DNA of 64,000 bases from assembly GCA_022559845.1 (NCBI GenBank), contig CM040120.1, positions 170,606,334 through 170,670,333 on the forward strand, in the 5' to 3' direction. This DNA comes from Amorphophallus konjac. Lineage: Eukaryota > Streptophyta > Magnoliopsida > Alismatales > Araceae. The notes beneath the pieces were generated by a model. It was not told where the DNA came from, ran no database searches, and was given only the letters and a program-made list of their open reading frames with translations. Positions 36,115-47,270 of the stretch are shown here, in pieces. The position numbers and the translations under genes are program-made. Each line of letters begins with the position of its first letter. Positions within the stretch are counted from its first letter, which is position 1.

Positions 36115-38160
36115 TGATGGGGACATCGAGGCAAGACTGTCCGCATTTTGTTTGCATTTATGTTCTTTCATATTTGTATGTATACCCTTGTGTTATATGG
36201 GTACGCAATTGTAAGTCGTAGTGGGTTTATATGTAAAATTCCTGTAGGCCCAAGCAAAGGGGCCCTCACCCCTTTACCATTGGTCCACCTAGACCAAGTG
36301 GGGGTGGTCAACCATCCTAGGTGGCCATCTAGAAGGTTGGAATGCCAATTGACCACATGGGATACAAGTGGATTAAAAATTCAAATGTAGGCTACCTACC
36401 TCACCTACCTTGTCCCCCCATTAGAATTAATTAGGAATTTCATTTTTTTATTTTATTTGGATCAAATATGAAGTCCCTTAAATGCCCCTCCAGATCCTAG
36501 ATCTAAGGGTATTCATGGTCTTTTTTTATTTATTATATGAGTCATGTATTTCTATTATTCTAGAATTAATGAAATGAGAAAAAGTATTGTGCAAGAGCCC
36601 CCCCTTGAGTGAATTTCGACCTCCCCTCTCTCTCCCTCTAGTTTCTTCATCCCCAACCCCTATTCTAGAGTGATATCTCCTCCCCCTCAATCTCCAAGTT
36701 CATCTCCGGTGCCGCCGCCGCCGTTCGTGCCGCCTTCGAGCCGCTGCGAATCCGTCTTCAGTTTTCTGTCCTGCTGGACAGAGGTGTCTTCCCAGAATTC
36801 CTGATACCAGCCACGGCCTCTTCGTGGTTTGTAATTTTTATGGTGTGTTCCTATCTTCCACCCCATTATCCACAAAAACATTTAGGTCCAAAATCACTCG
36901 TTTAGTATTTTTCCATTTTCGTGCATCTTTCATTCCCAGATCTATTTTGTCTCGGTCTACAGTGACAGCAACCCTGTGTTTCTCACCTCCGACCCTCTTT
37001 TTGATTTTTCCAAACCCTCCCAATTTTACTGAGAGTTCTGTCCATCATCCCCTACATCCACCATTTTTCTTGATTGTTTATCCGGCATCCATCCATTTTT
37101 CACAATTCATGTTCTATCTCAGCTACAGTGCTTTCAGCCCATTTCCAGATCTGACCCACTTCTAGTTCAAACATCCTATCAATTCGTAGCCACACCCAAA
37201 CTTGTCCAAACCAGTTTTGCCATTTTCCTAGCTTGATTTCCTACAACGTTTCTGAAGACCACCACTTTAGATTCGGACGTTCACATATCAGTCAAAGGCA
37301 GTTCTCAGACAAGTTCTCTGCAGATCTGAGAGCCCGGTCACTGTACAATAGCAATTCAACAATTCATTAGAGCCCAGATCTGTGTAGATCCAGGCTAGAT
37401 CTTTAAGCCTAAATTGAATTATTTGAAGTTAGCTTTCAAATGGCGCCAGTTTCGTGTCGATCCGACATCGGGGCTGATCCCAGCGTCCGTTCTCGCCGGG
37501 ACGCGCGCTGAAAACCAGAAGTTACAGATCTGTGGCCAGTTGTTCCGACCGGTGCCGATCGGGGCCGCCCGGCCTCCGACCGGTGAACCAGCGTGCCTCC
37601 ACTCCAGGGAGCGCTCATCCAGGCATCCACCACCACAGCTGTGTGACCGGGTCCCACACGGCCCCTCCGGACAGCAAGTGGGCCCCACAAGCGCGAGTAC
37701 GTGTGTGGCCGAAGCTACGCGAGAAGCCGCCCGTCAACCCGAAATCGGTCCTCCCGACCCCATTGTGTCGCCCTTTACCTCCCTGCGTGGAGTGGGCTGT
37801 AACTCATTGCTGTAATCTTTATGTATTAACTATCCCGGGAGTACGACTTCGGCCGGGTCCGTCGTTCCCACGCTGAGCGCGTGGAGGTATCGTATTCGCT
37901 CTTTGCTTGGCATTTCGCTTATTTCCATATATGCTTGTTTATGCCACTGCTAGAGAGCATGTTTTAGGACCTAGCTCGCTATAATTTCATATCACCGCTG
38001 CTGCGAGAGAGTGAGCGAGACCGTCCCGTGACCTGATCTGGGCACGAAAGTGTGAGTTGACCACCTTAGCTCTAGCCGGTTTCTCAACCGTGCACGTCTG
38101 ACGCTTCCCTCGTCAAGGGACGATCGCGAGCTTGTCGTGTCCGTGGTCCATCCCGCTTCA
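36115..38160 (+). repeat. 3' LTR of gag-only copy C
   Basis: 2046 bp, diverged from the LTRs of A and B mainly in its first 150 bp, while the later part (CGGGACGCG..CCGTCCCGTGACC) is shared. It belongs to a separate subfamily. Confidence 0.85.
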
Positions 38161-39208
38161 AACATTGCTTTACCTGAGTAGGGAGAAATCTTTCAAATAG
38201 AGACCTCTCTTGAATAGTTGGATACAGTATGCAATCTCTGACCGTCACCTTGTGATTGGGGATGAGTTCGATTGGAACAAAAGATTCCAAGCATTGATTT
38301 CCAAACCAAGCATCATGCCAAAAATTAGTGGACTTTTCCACACATTAAAAAGCTGGCCAGAGGCTCGTTCATAGACTTGAAGAACCTTGAGTAGATTCTT
38401 GACAGACACAGTAGAAGCTTTGCTGAAAATCAGTGTATCATCGGCAAAAAGCAAGTAACATGTCATAAAGAATAGATTTAGCCTCATCCAATTTAACAGA
38501 ATTAATTTCTGAAGGGCTGCTATCATATAAGAATTCAGCCTTTAAAACTTCATCCTCCGCAGCCAAGAGATTTATGTGCACATTGCCAAACACTTCCTTA
38601 TTCCACACCTCTAGCATTTTCCTCATGTGTTTCAATTTTAAGTATAAGGTGGTAATGGAAGATGAAGCCAATGGGCTGGTATGCCAGTGTGACCCAATAT
38701 CAACAAGGAATTTATCATGTAGTGTCCACATTTTTTGAAAGCAGAATCTGCTTCTATACTTGCCCCGGGCTGGTAACTTCACAAGAAGAGGGGCATGATC
38801 TGAAGCTTCCCTCGACAGATGCTCGACAGTAATGGTATGAAGATTCATCCAATCAGCATTAATCAGGACTTTGTCCAGCCTTGCCCATATACCTTTAATC
38901 CCACTCTGATTATTATGTCATGTAAATTTAGAGCCCAAAAAACTAGCATCAAAAAGATCACAGTCGGACACACATTCCTTAAAATCTGAGATGGACACCA
39001 AATTTGGAGGATTACCCCCTAGATTTTCATCCACATCCAAAATGTAGCTAAAATCACCCGCCACAAGCCAGGGGCCATTGATTTGACAATGCACATTTTT
39101 TAAAGCTGTTTTGAATAAGAGAAATATGCTACTCATCCCGACATAGAACAGAGAAATCCAATGATCCTTTCCAAAAACCCAAATGTGGGCCATAGAATCA
39201 TTTATATC
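38161..39208 (-). pseudogene. LINE (L1-type) fragment with internal deletion
   Basis: On the minus strand, reading from 39193, the fragment gives an endonuclease region (GPWLVAGDFSYILDVDENLGG-like near 39070, then REASDHAPLLVKL near 38800). Next comes the reverse-transcriptase catalytic motif LLFADDTLIFS near 38440, then a C-terminal FWHDAWFGN block near 38310. The endonuclease-side frame passes almost directly into the FADD motif near 38455, so most of the reverse transcriptase is deleted. Neither a 5' start nor a poly-A tail is visible. Confidence 0.82.
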
Positions 39209-39237
39209 ATTTTACTTATGTTTATTAATTCTTACAG

Positions 39238-39412
39238 GTCCCAGTGCCCTCCCACATGTTGTATAGACGCCATCCCCACCAGCTCCCGCTACAGGTATGT
39301 ATGTTTTAATTTTCAGTAAAATATTCATTTTACTTAAGTTTATTAATTCTTACAGGTCCCAGTGCCATCCCACATGTTGTACAGACGCCACCCCCACCAC
39401 CACCCGCTGCAG
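39238..39412 (+). repeat. Duplicated 57-60-bp micro-exon with flanking intron
   Basis: An exon-intron unit of about 118 bp occurs at 39238 and 39356, with an earlier copy at 35108-35167 and a more decayed one at 39553. Each exon is flanked by TTACAG or TATAG and GTATGT, is a multiple of three long and has the same phase. It encodes a proline-rich block such as TPPPPPPA. The 39238 copy contains an in-frame TAG. Confidence 0.7.
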
Positions 39413-41029
39413 GTATGTATGTTTTAATTTTCTCCAATATATTCATTTTACTTGTGAAAATTAATTCTTACAGTTCCCAGTATTTTTCCAATTATGTATA
39501 TTTTAATTTTCAGCAACATATCTGTTTTACTTATGATATTTAATTCTTATAGTTCACAGTCCCCTCCCACTTGTACAGGGCACACCCCTACCACTCAGCC
39601 ACTTGACGATGCCGGCAGTCGTGAGGGAGGCACGTGTTGGATATCTGGGTAAATTTATAAGGTTATTACATTCATTATTTAACCTTCAACTATCTAATAT
39701 GAATATTTTGACATTTAGAATTGTAGTAAGAAATTTGAACCTCACGAGGTTGTCCATCATTCCAACTCTCTAGTAATGGCACATGTGCTCGGCCCAGTAA
39801 CGTCTTTCAAAGAATTTCAAGTGGAAGTCCGCGACAACTTATGGGACATGTTCTCAGTACGTAATTACATCATTTAATTCAAGTATTTTCCAAACTCAAT
39901 TCCCAACAGTATACTAAGTGTGAAACTTAATTTATTTACATCGGACTTATCAATTCATGTGTGGACATGACGCGGCGAGATGTCGTTCTGCATGGGAGAA
40001 GACTATGAAGGCAAATTTTTGAAGGAAAGTACATGATGCCCGAGAACATGCTAAAAATAAGGATGGTGGGAGTGAAGACCGACAGCTGTGGAAGGAGCAC
40101 CGCCCTCTATGGATGAGGAAGGAGGAATTGGACATAGCATGTGACAAATTTGCCGACCCCAACTGGATAGAAAAGTCCCGAAAAACCAAAGCAAACAGGG
40201 CATCAAAATCGGGCGCAAATTTGCATACGAGTGGGTGCATCTCTTTCGCGGCTCATAAATAAAAAATGGTAAGTAATGTTTCAATTTATCTTCTTACATT
40301 TTGTTAATATATATGATATTTTTTTACTATGAATTGTATAACATGATGTGGAGCTTAATCGAGCTCCGCCGTTCCTCGAGGTCTTCGATAGAACACATAA
40401 AAAGAAGGGGACAGATCAATTTGTGAGTGAGAGAGCTCACTCAGTAGCGGTAAGTTTAACTACATATGCAACTTCTACCGTTCATTTAAATTGGATTGAT
40501 TCCTATGAAATTGACTAGTCAAGCTATTCAATTTGTAAGAAACATATAACAGAGCTGTGATAGAGAAGTACAGGGAGGGAGACACGCAACAGCCGGAGTT
40601 CGATCCAGTGGAATGGGTGGCAGCAGCTGGCGTACCGAAGAAAGGCCGGCTATATGGTTTTGGGGAGAGCCTGGACTCTAGCGCGGTGATATCATCGTTT
40701 GCGAGTTCAGGCTCTGCCCAAACCAGTAGCAGTGCATTCAGTATACCTCCACCTACCCCCAGTTCTCAAGCCAGCGACGTCATAGACATCGTCCGATCGC
40801 AGATTTCTGATTTGCAGGAGCATATGTCGCGGCAGATCCGAGAGGAGATATCTAGCCAGCAGGCAACCATGTTGCACGCAATCAGTGGCCTCCTCTCCCA
40901 GGCGGGAATTCTCTCTCATGGATCCACCACCACCACAGCACAGGCCCATCAGGTTCATGTTTATTATATTTTTATTTTGATAGAAATGTTCAATTATATT
41001 CATAATTAATTTCAAAACTAAGTTAGTTT

Positions 41030-43585
41030 TCAAAAGTAACTTAGTTTAGAAGAATTGGGAAAATTCGGGGTTTGGGGGTCCAAAATGTAAAATACTGGCT
41101 TGATCGGCGTGCCGATCGTTCCAACATGACTTGTGAGATAGACGTGAGTTGTGAGAGCTGAGTTAGTTGACGGATTCCAAATCGGATATCCAGTTTGACC
41201 CTGACGCTCAAATAACGCAATTCAAAACTTAGTGTATTTTCAAAACTAACTTAGTTTAGACGAATTCATTTAATTCAGGGTTTCGGGAGTCTAAAATTTG
41301 AAATATCGGTCTGATCCGCGTGCCGATCGTTCCAATAGGACCTGGGAGATGAAAGTGACTTATCAGAACTGACGGAATCCAAATCGGATGTCTGGTTTGG
41401 GCCCGACGCTCAAAAGTGTATTTTGTAAATGCACTTAGTTTAAAATTAAAGACGTCTGGTCCGGGGGTCTAAAATCTGAAATACCAGTCTAATCGACGTG
41501 TCGATTGTTCTAACGGGACCTAGGAGATGAAAGTGACTTGTCAGAATTGATGGAATCTAAATCGGATACCTAGTTTGGGCCCAGCGCTCAAAAGTGCATT
41601 TTGTAAATGCACTTAGTTTAAATTTAAAGAAGTTGGGTTCGAGCGTCTAAAATCTGAAATACTGATCTGATCGGTGTGTCGATCATTCCAAGAGGACCTA
41701 TGAGATAAAAGTGACTTGTGAGAACTGGCAGAATCCAAATCGAATACCCGGTTTGGGCCCAGCGCTCAAAAGTGTATTTTGTAAATGCACTTAGTTTAAA
41801 TTTAAAGAAGTCGGGTTCGGGGGTCTAAAATCTGAAATACCGGTCTGATCGGCGTGCCAATCATTCCAACAGGACCTGGGACATGAAAGTGACTTGTGAG
41901 AAATGACAGAATCTAAATCGGATATCTGGTTTGCGCCCGACGCTCAAAAGTGCATTCTCTAAATATAATTAATTTAAAAGATAGATAAGTAGGGGTTGGG
42001 GGGTCTAAAATCTGAAATACATGTCTGATTGGCATGTCGATCGTTCCAATAGGACTTGGGAGATGAAGGTGACTTGTCAGAACTGACGAAATCTAAATCG
42101 AATATCTAGTTTGGGCCCGACGCTCAAAAGTGCATCTTGTAAATACACTTAGTTTAAAATTAAAGACGTCAGGTCTGGGGCTCTAAAATTTGAAATACCG
42201 GTCTGATCGGCATTTTGATCATTCCAACAAGACCTGAGAGATGAAAGTGACTTGTGAGAACTGACGAAATCTAAATCGGATATCTGGTTTGGGCCCGACG
42301 CTTAAAAGTGCATTTTGTAAATACTCTTAGTTTAAAATTAAAGATGTCGGGTCTGGGAGTCTAAAATCTGAAATACCGGTCTGATCGTCGTGCCGATTAT
42401 TCCAATAGGACCTCGGAGATAAAAGTGACTTGTGAGAACTGGCGGAATCCAAATCGAATATCTGGTTTGGGGCCGACGCTCAAAAGTGCATTTTGTAAAT
42501 ACACTTAGTTTAAAATTAAAGACGCGGGTCTGGGGGTCTAAAATCTAAAATACCAGTCTGATCGGCGTGCCGATTGTTCCAACAGGACCTGGGAGGTAAA
42601 AGTGACTTGTGAGAACTGGCAGAATCCAAATCGGATATCTGGTTTAGGCCCGACGCTCAAAAGTGCATTCTTTAAATGTAATTAATTTAAAAGACAGATA
42701 AGTAGGGGTTGGGGGGTGTAAAATCTGAAATACATGTCTGATCGGCGTATCGATCGTACCAACAGGACCTGGGAGATGAAAGTGACTTGTCAGAACTGAC
42801 GGAATTCAAATCAGATATCTGTTTTGAGCCCGACGCTTAAAAGTGTATTTTGTAAATACACTTAGTTTAAAATTAAAGATGTCGGGTCCGGGGCTCTAAA
42901 ATCTGAAATACCTGTCTGATCGGCGTTTCGATCATTCCAACAGGACCTGGGAGATGAAAGTGACTTGTGGTAACTGACGGAATCCAAATCGGATATCTGG
43001 TTTGGGCCCGACGCTCAAAAGTGCATTTTATGAATACAGTTAGTTTAAAATTAAAGACGTCGGGTTCGAGGGTCTAAAATATGAAATACCGGTCTGATCG
43101 ACATGTCGATTGTTCCAACATGATCTGAGAGATAAAAGTGACTTGTGAGAACTGGCGGAATCCAAATCGAATATCTGGTTTGGGGTCGACGCTCAAAAGT
43201 GAATTTTGTAAATACACTTAGTTTAAAATTAAAGACGTCGGGTCCGGGGGTCTAAAATCTGAAATATCGATCTGATTGGCGTGCCGATTGTTCCAACAGG
43301 ACCTGAGAGATAAAAGTGACTTGTGAGAACTGGCAGAATCCAAATCGGATATCCGGTTTGGCCCTAGCGCTCGAAAGTGCATTTTGTAAATGCACTTAGT
43401 TTAAAATTAAAGACATCGGGTCCTGGGTTCTAAAATATGAAATACCGGTCAGATCGGCATGTCGATTGTTCCAACAGGACCTGGGAGATAAAAGTGACTT
43501 GTGAGAACTGACGGAATCTAAATCGGATACCCGATTTGGGCCCAATGCTCAAAAGTGCAGTCTCTAAATGTAATTAATTTAAATT
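41030..43585. repeat. Tandem satellite array, about 179-bp monomer
   Basis: About fourteen tandem copies of a unit containing GACGCTCAAAAGTGCATTTT, TCTAAAATCTGAAATACCGG and GGACCTGGGAGATGAAAGTG. The CGACGCTCAAAAG landmark recurs near 41404, 41584, 41764, 41940, 42120, 42298, 42475, 42654, 42832, 43011, 43188, 43366 and 43544. Most units carry the palindrome GATCGGC-GT-GCCGATC or a mutated form. It lies inside the last intron of the TNPA-like gene. Confidence 0.93.
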
Positions 43586-43939
43586 ACTGATGATAGCTCG
43601 GTTAGTTGGGGTCTATAAAATCTATGGAGTTATCGATTTGATATTATGTTTGATTTCAATTTATGCAATGTAATAAAAAATTTAATTTATCTTCACACTA
43701 TTTTTTTATCTATGAATGAATGTTATTATTTTGTTAATGTAAGAGGATCCTTCTGCGGGCGGCGACAGAGGAGATGAGCAGGGCAGGGACGAGGATATGG
43801 ACGATGTGGATGATGATATTTGATCAACATATTTTTTTATCTATGAATATTGAGTTTCTTATTTATGTGTTTTATTTTTAGTACATTAGTTTGATTTTTA
43901 ACAGGTTTTTTATAATAATTTTGTATTTTTAAAAAAATA

Positions 43940-44476
43940 ATGGAAGTTATTTCGGACGGGTTTTCAGACGTATCCGTCTGTAATTTCAGACAGATTGCAG
44001 ACGGTATTTCAGACGACACTTATCCGTCTGAACATACTTGTGCATCTGCGTCTGAAATTTTAGACGGATTTCAGCCACATACGTCTGAATTGTACATCTG
44101 AAATTTCAGATAGATATTCGAACGGTATTGCACACGAAAGGTTTTCTGTGTGAAATTTCAGACGGAATAAATTTTAGACGGTATTTCAAATGGAAAAATT
44201 TTCGTGTCAAATTTCAGACAAAATTTGTGACTAATATTAATATGTCCGAAAGTTGTATTTTCAGACGGGATTTCACACGGAATATTTTCGTTCGAAATTT
44301 CAGACGGAATTTGTGACTGATATTAAATCTGTCCGAAATTTGTAACCAAGAATATGAGACAGCCTCGTTCCGTCCGAAATTCGTCTGAAATCAGTTACAA
44401 AAGTGTCTTCAGACGAAATTTTAGACGGATTACGGACATAAATTGGCTGTCTGAAATCTCACCTTTTCTGGTAGTG
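43940..44476 (-). repeat. CACTA right terminus and subterminal repeats
   Basis: About twenty CAGACGG/CCGTCTG-like heptamers in both orientations lead to the terminal TTTTCTGGTAGTG at 44464-44476. The spacing is denser than at the left end. Confidence 0.92.
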
Positions 44477-44875
44477 AAATTCAGCGGCCTTCTTCTCTTG
44501 AACCTGCTCTGAAAAATACCTCTCATTGAAAAGCTCCACGAACTCATTCCACGAAACTTGATCATTTTGCAATGTAGCTTCTACAGCTTCCCACCAAGCC
44601 CTCGCATCTCTCTCTAATTGGTACGTAGCTACCAAGACCTTCTCCTGATCGGTACACTGCATAACCCTAAAAATCCTCTCTATCTCCTTAACCCAATTCC
44701 CTGCCTCATCGAGATCGGTAGACCCACCGAACCTAGGGGGATTCATACCCTGGAAACTCCTATGCACATCTCCAGCACCCTGACGAACTCCACCATAGGC
44801 TACATGCTGCAAGGCCTGAGTCAACCCTTGGACCGTACGCTGCATCTCCCGCCATTGAGCACGCTCCATAGCCAT
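44477..44875 (-). pseudogene. N-terminal part of gag, Ty3/gypsy element H (split by the CACTA)
   Basis: It starts MAMERAQWREMQRTVQGLTQ and has the capsid core FQGMNPPRFGGSTDLDEAGN, TYQLERDARAWWEAVE and a FNERYFSEQVQEKKAAEF end. It is interrupted at codon level by the CACTA at 44476; the rest is at 924-1285. No stop occurs within this half. Upstream on the minus strand are a leader of about 190 bp and the primer site. Confidence 0.88.
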
Positions 44876-45062
44876 CTTAGCTTATAATACAAATTATACG
44901 AAGATTAACAACCTATAATCTTTTAACTTTATTAAGATTATCACAAATTTTACAAATTAGCCCCATGGTTCTACCCAATCTCACCAGGTGCCTATAAGGT
45001 GAGTGACAATCAATATTTAATATATAGACTTAGACTCAAGACCTAGGGTTTAAGAAAACCAA

Positions 45063-45075
45063 GGCTCTGATACCA
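45063..45075 (-). promoter_or_regulatory. Primer-binding site of element H (tRNA-iMet)
   Basis: The minus strand reads TGGTATCAGAGCC just downstream of the H 5' LTR end at 45081. Confidence 0.9.
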
Positions 45076-47020
45076 CAAACTGTCACGCCCCGAACCGATA
45101 GCAGCGGAAGACATGGTCGGAACGTGACAGTGATTCATTCATGATATAGAGCAAACCAAAAGACATAAACACAATATAATGGCGCCAAAAATAACTATAA
45201 GTTTTGTTGATATCAAAAGGCATTATTACAACCTTGACTCCCTTACATCGATAAAAGAAAAAGGAAACGACTCAATATTACATGACTTGACTTTAAGAAA
45301 AATAAAAAGACACAACTCTCAAAACTCGGGAACTCCACCACTCTTGCCCGTTCCCATCTGTATTAGTTTCTTCATTTATACCTGGAAAACGTTGAGAGGA
45401 AACTGGGTGAGCGAGAAGCTCAGTAGGAATTACACTCCATCATCAGGCAAAAGATAAGTGATTAGCCACTTAATAATGCATGAAATATAACAATGTTTGA
45501 AGGAAAACATAATCATTATCAAATAGAGTAGCAAGATCACATGGAGGCTCCAAATAATTAAGATAACAAGAGACAGGTACAAGAACATGATGGAAAGAGA
45601 ATAACTTGGAACATGTACAAGAGATAACAAGCACTAATATTCATATCACAAATCATCCCTTCCGGACCTCATATTCAAACATATCAAGTCACGCATATAA
45701 GGAAGATGCCCATGATGTAAATATGTCTAGCTCAAATCTTGCGTATGGTTGGTGCAATGCCACACCTGATCATTCATAATACCAGTACATGTCTGGGCTT
45801 TGCCTCGCCACTAGGACCAGATCAGGGCCCTAATAGTTTATGCCTAGCATTGAGTATCATATTGGACCCAAAGTCCCGTATCATGTAATTCACAGACAAT
45901 TTACTAATGGCATCAGAATTCCAAGAATAGCTCATGAAAGCAAGATAACACAAGTAGGAAATAGATTCCTTGCAGACTTCTAATTATCAAGGGAAAGTCA
46001 TTTAGGAAAAATGACTTTAAGAAGGATATTGGATGATTTTTCATGGAATATAATGTCAAACTAGACTCCACAAAGGTCATAATCTCAAGATATAATAGCC
46101 TGGAGAGGCTGGAATATTTTAACACAAAATAACCATGGAAACGGAAAATTTCGGGATGCAGAACGAAGAAACAGTCAGCCCTGGACCGCTACCCTAAGGT
46201 GACGGTCACGAGGGGACCGCAATCAAGTGGGTTCGACCAAACCAACTAAACCAAGTCGGGTCGTAATCATGAACGTGTCTGAGGAACCGAACGCGTTTAA
46301 ATGAAGGCGTCTGGGACACTGGACACATCAAAATGTGGCCACATGGCTCCGGGGAAAAGACGGTCTAGGCAAGACCGCAGCCAACAAGAGGTAGTCTTGG
46401 AAGGATTGTTTTAATAAATCTGACTGAATTTCGGCAGAACTTCGATAGGGCCTCGTTCTGCCAAAATTAGACTTTCAATGGGTTCAGGACTTAGTGGTAC
46501 AACCTGCTCGGCGTCCTAGTGGTAATCCCACGCTCGCGGAGTCTTATGGAGGCCTCGGAACATGAACACCTAGTCCGGCGGAAGGAATATCCAACGGAGA
46601 GGTATGCGATGCCCAAGAATTAATGGCTAATAATCAGTGGAAAACGAGTGTAACGGTAAGTCAAAACCACCAGAGTGGCACGACCCTCAAACGGCTCTAA
46701 GAAAGTAACAAGTGATGAACAACACTTAGAAATATAATACAAAAATTTATAAGTTAAACCATGATTTTTGACCATTAATTCTACACTTTTTCCAACAATA
46801 GAAGGACAAGTAATGATCCAATTTAGAGCTTGTTATTACAGCAACCTAAAGGGTCATGTTCTATAGTGTTTTTGACTTTAACAGCATGCTACATAACAGC
46901 CTAACCAAGCATAACACGGAGGAAAACGAGCCGGCTTCATGCTAGAAAATGAGAGAAGAAAACGGTCATATGTAGGCCGCAACTGGAATAGGACGGTCTC
47001 AAGAAGACCGCTACTGTAAA

Positions 47021-47025
<5 letters not shown>

Positions 47026-47066
<41 letters not shown>
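47026..47066. repeat. (TA)n microsatellite
   Basis: About twenty TA units within the H LTR. Confidence 0.92.
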
Positions 47067-47067
<1 letters not shown>

Positions 47068-47270
47068 AAATCAAGGTATGAACGTGTTTAAGTGCCTGGA
47101 CGCGTCTACGAGAAGGCGTTAGAGGGCTAGGGCACGTTAATAATATCTCATAAATATTAAACTAATTAATATATATGACCACGTCTTAGAAGTAGGATGC
47201 GTCAATTAAAATAATATATTTTTTGAAAAACATGCATGGTAAGACGGTCTATTGTGTGACCATTTCTTCA

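Larger units (their letters stand above)
35200..38160 (+). mobile_element. Gag-only LTR retrotransposon, copy C, 5'-truncated
   Basis: It begins abruptly in the middle of the gag-like gene at 35200 (TACTTCTCCCGCTACCGG matches 24939 in copy B) and runs through the polypurine tract to a single 3' LTR (36115-38160). The 5' LTR, primer site and gag start are missing. The LTR end reads GCTTCA instead of GCATCA. The right edge abuts a LINE fragment, not CACTA sequence. Confidence 0.85.
34946..43823 (+). pseudogene. CACTA second gene, TNPA-like (Transposase_24 / Ptta-En-Spm family)
   Basis: It begins MVRGGRIGSGRRQGSDKG at 34946. Exons inferred from splice-like junctions are 34946-35036, 35108-35167, 39238-39294, 39356-39412, 39553-39648, about 39719-39856, about 39950-40267, 40354-40449, 40553-40952 and 43744-43823. 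The middle exons give SRKTKANRA, FLEVFDRTHKKKGTDQF and WVAAAGVPKKGRLYGFGES, the hallmark blocks of the plant Ptta/En/Spm transposase family. The last exon has an acidic MDDVDDDI end. Such proteins bind the subterminal repeats. A TAG in the 39238 exon and TAA/TGA codons near 40022 and 40259 suggest decay. Two introns are very large: one holds copy C plus the LINE fragment, the other the satellite array. Confidence 0.75.
1286..44476 (+). mobile_element. CACTA (En/Spm) DNA transposon with nested insertions
   Basis: The left terminus reads CACTACAAGAAAAGG from 1286. The right terminus, read inward on the minus strand from 44476, is CACTACCAGAAAAGG, a one-base mismatch in 15. A 3-bp AAA target duplication flanks it (1283-1285 and 44477-44479), the length expected for CACTA elements. 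Both ends have CAGACGG-type subterminal repeats. Inside are a TNPD-like transposase and a TNPA-like second gene, both on the plus strand. Removing the Tekay element, gag-only copy A and the copy C/LINE block leaves about 13.8 kb, a normal size for an autonomous-type CACTA. Both genes are broken, so it is probably immobile on its own. Confidence 0.95.

Noticed and set aside
41030..43585. CRISPR-like or centromeric array
   Set aside because: Units are contiguous with no spacers, so it is not CRISPR; centromere origin cannot be claimed from a single array inside a transposon intron.
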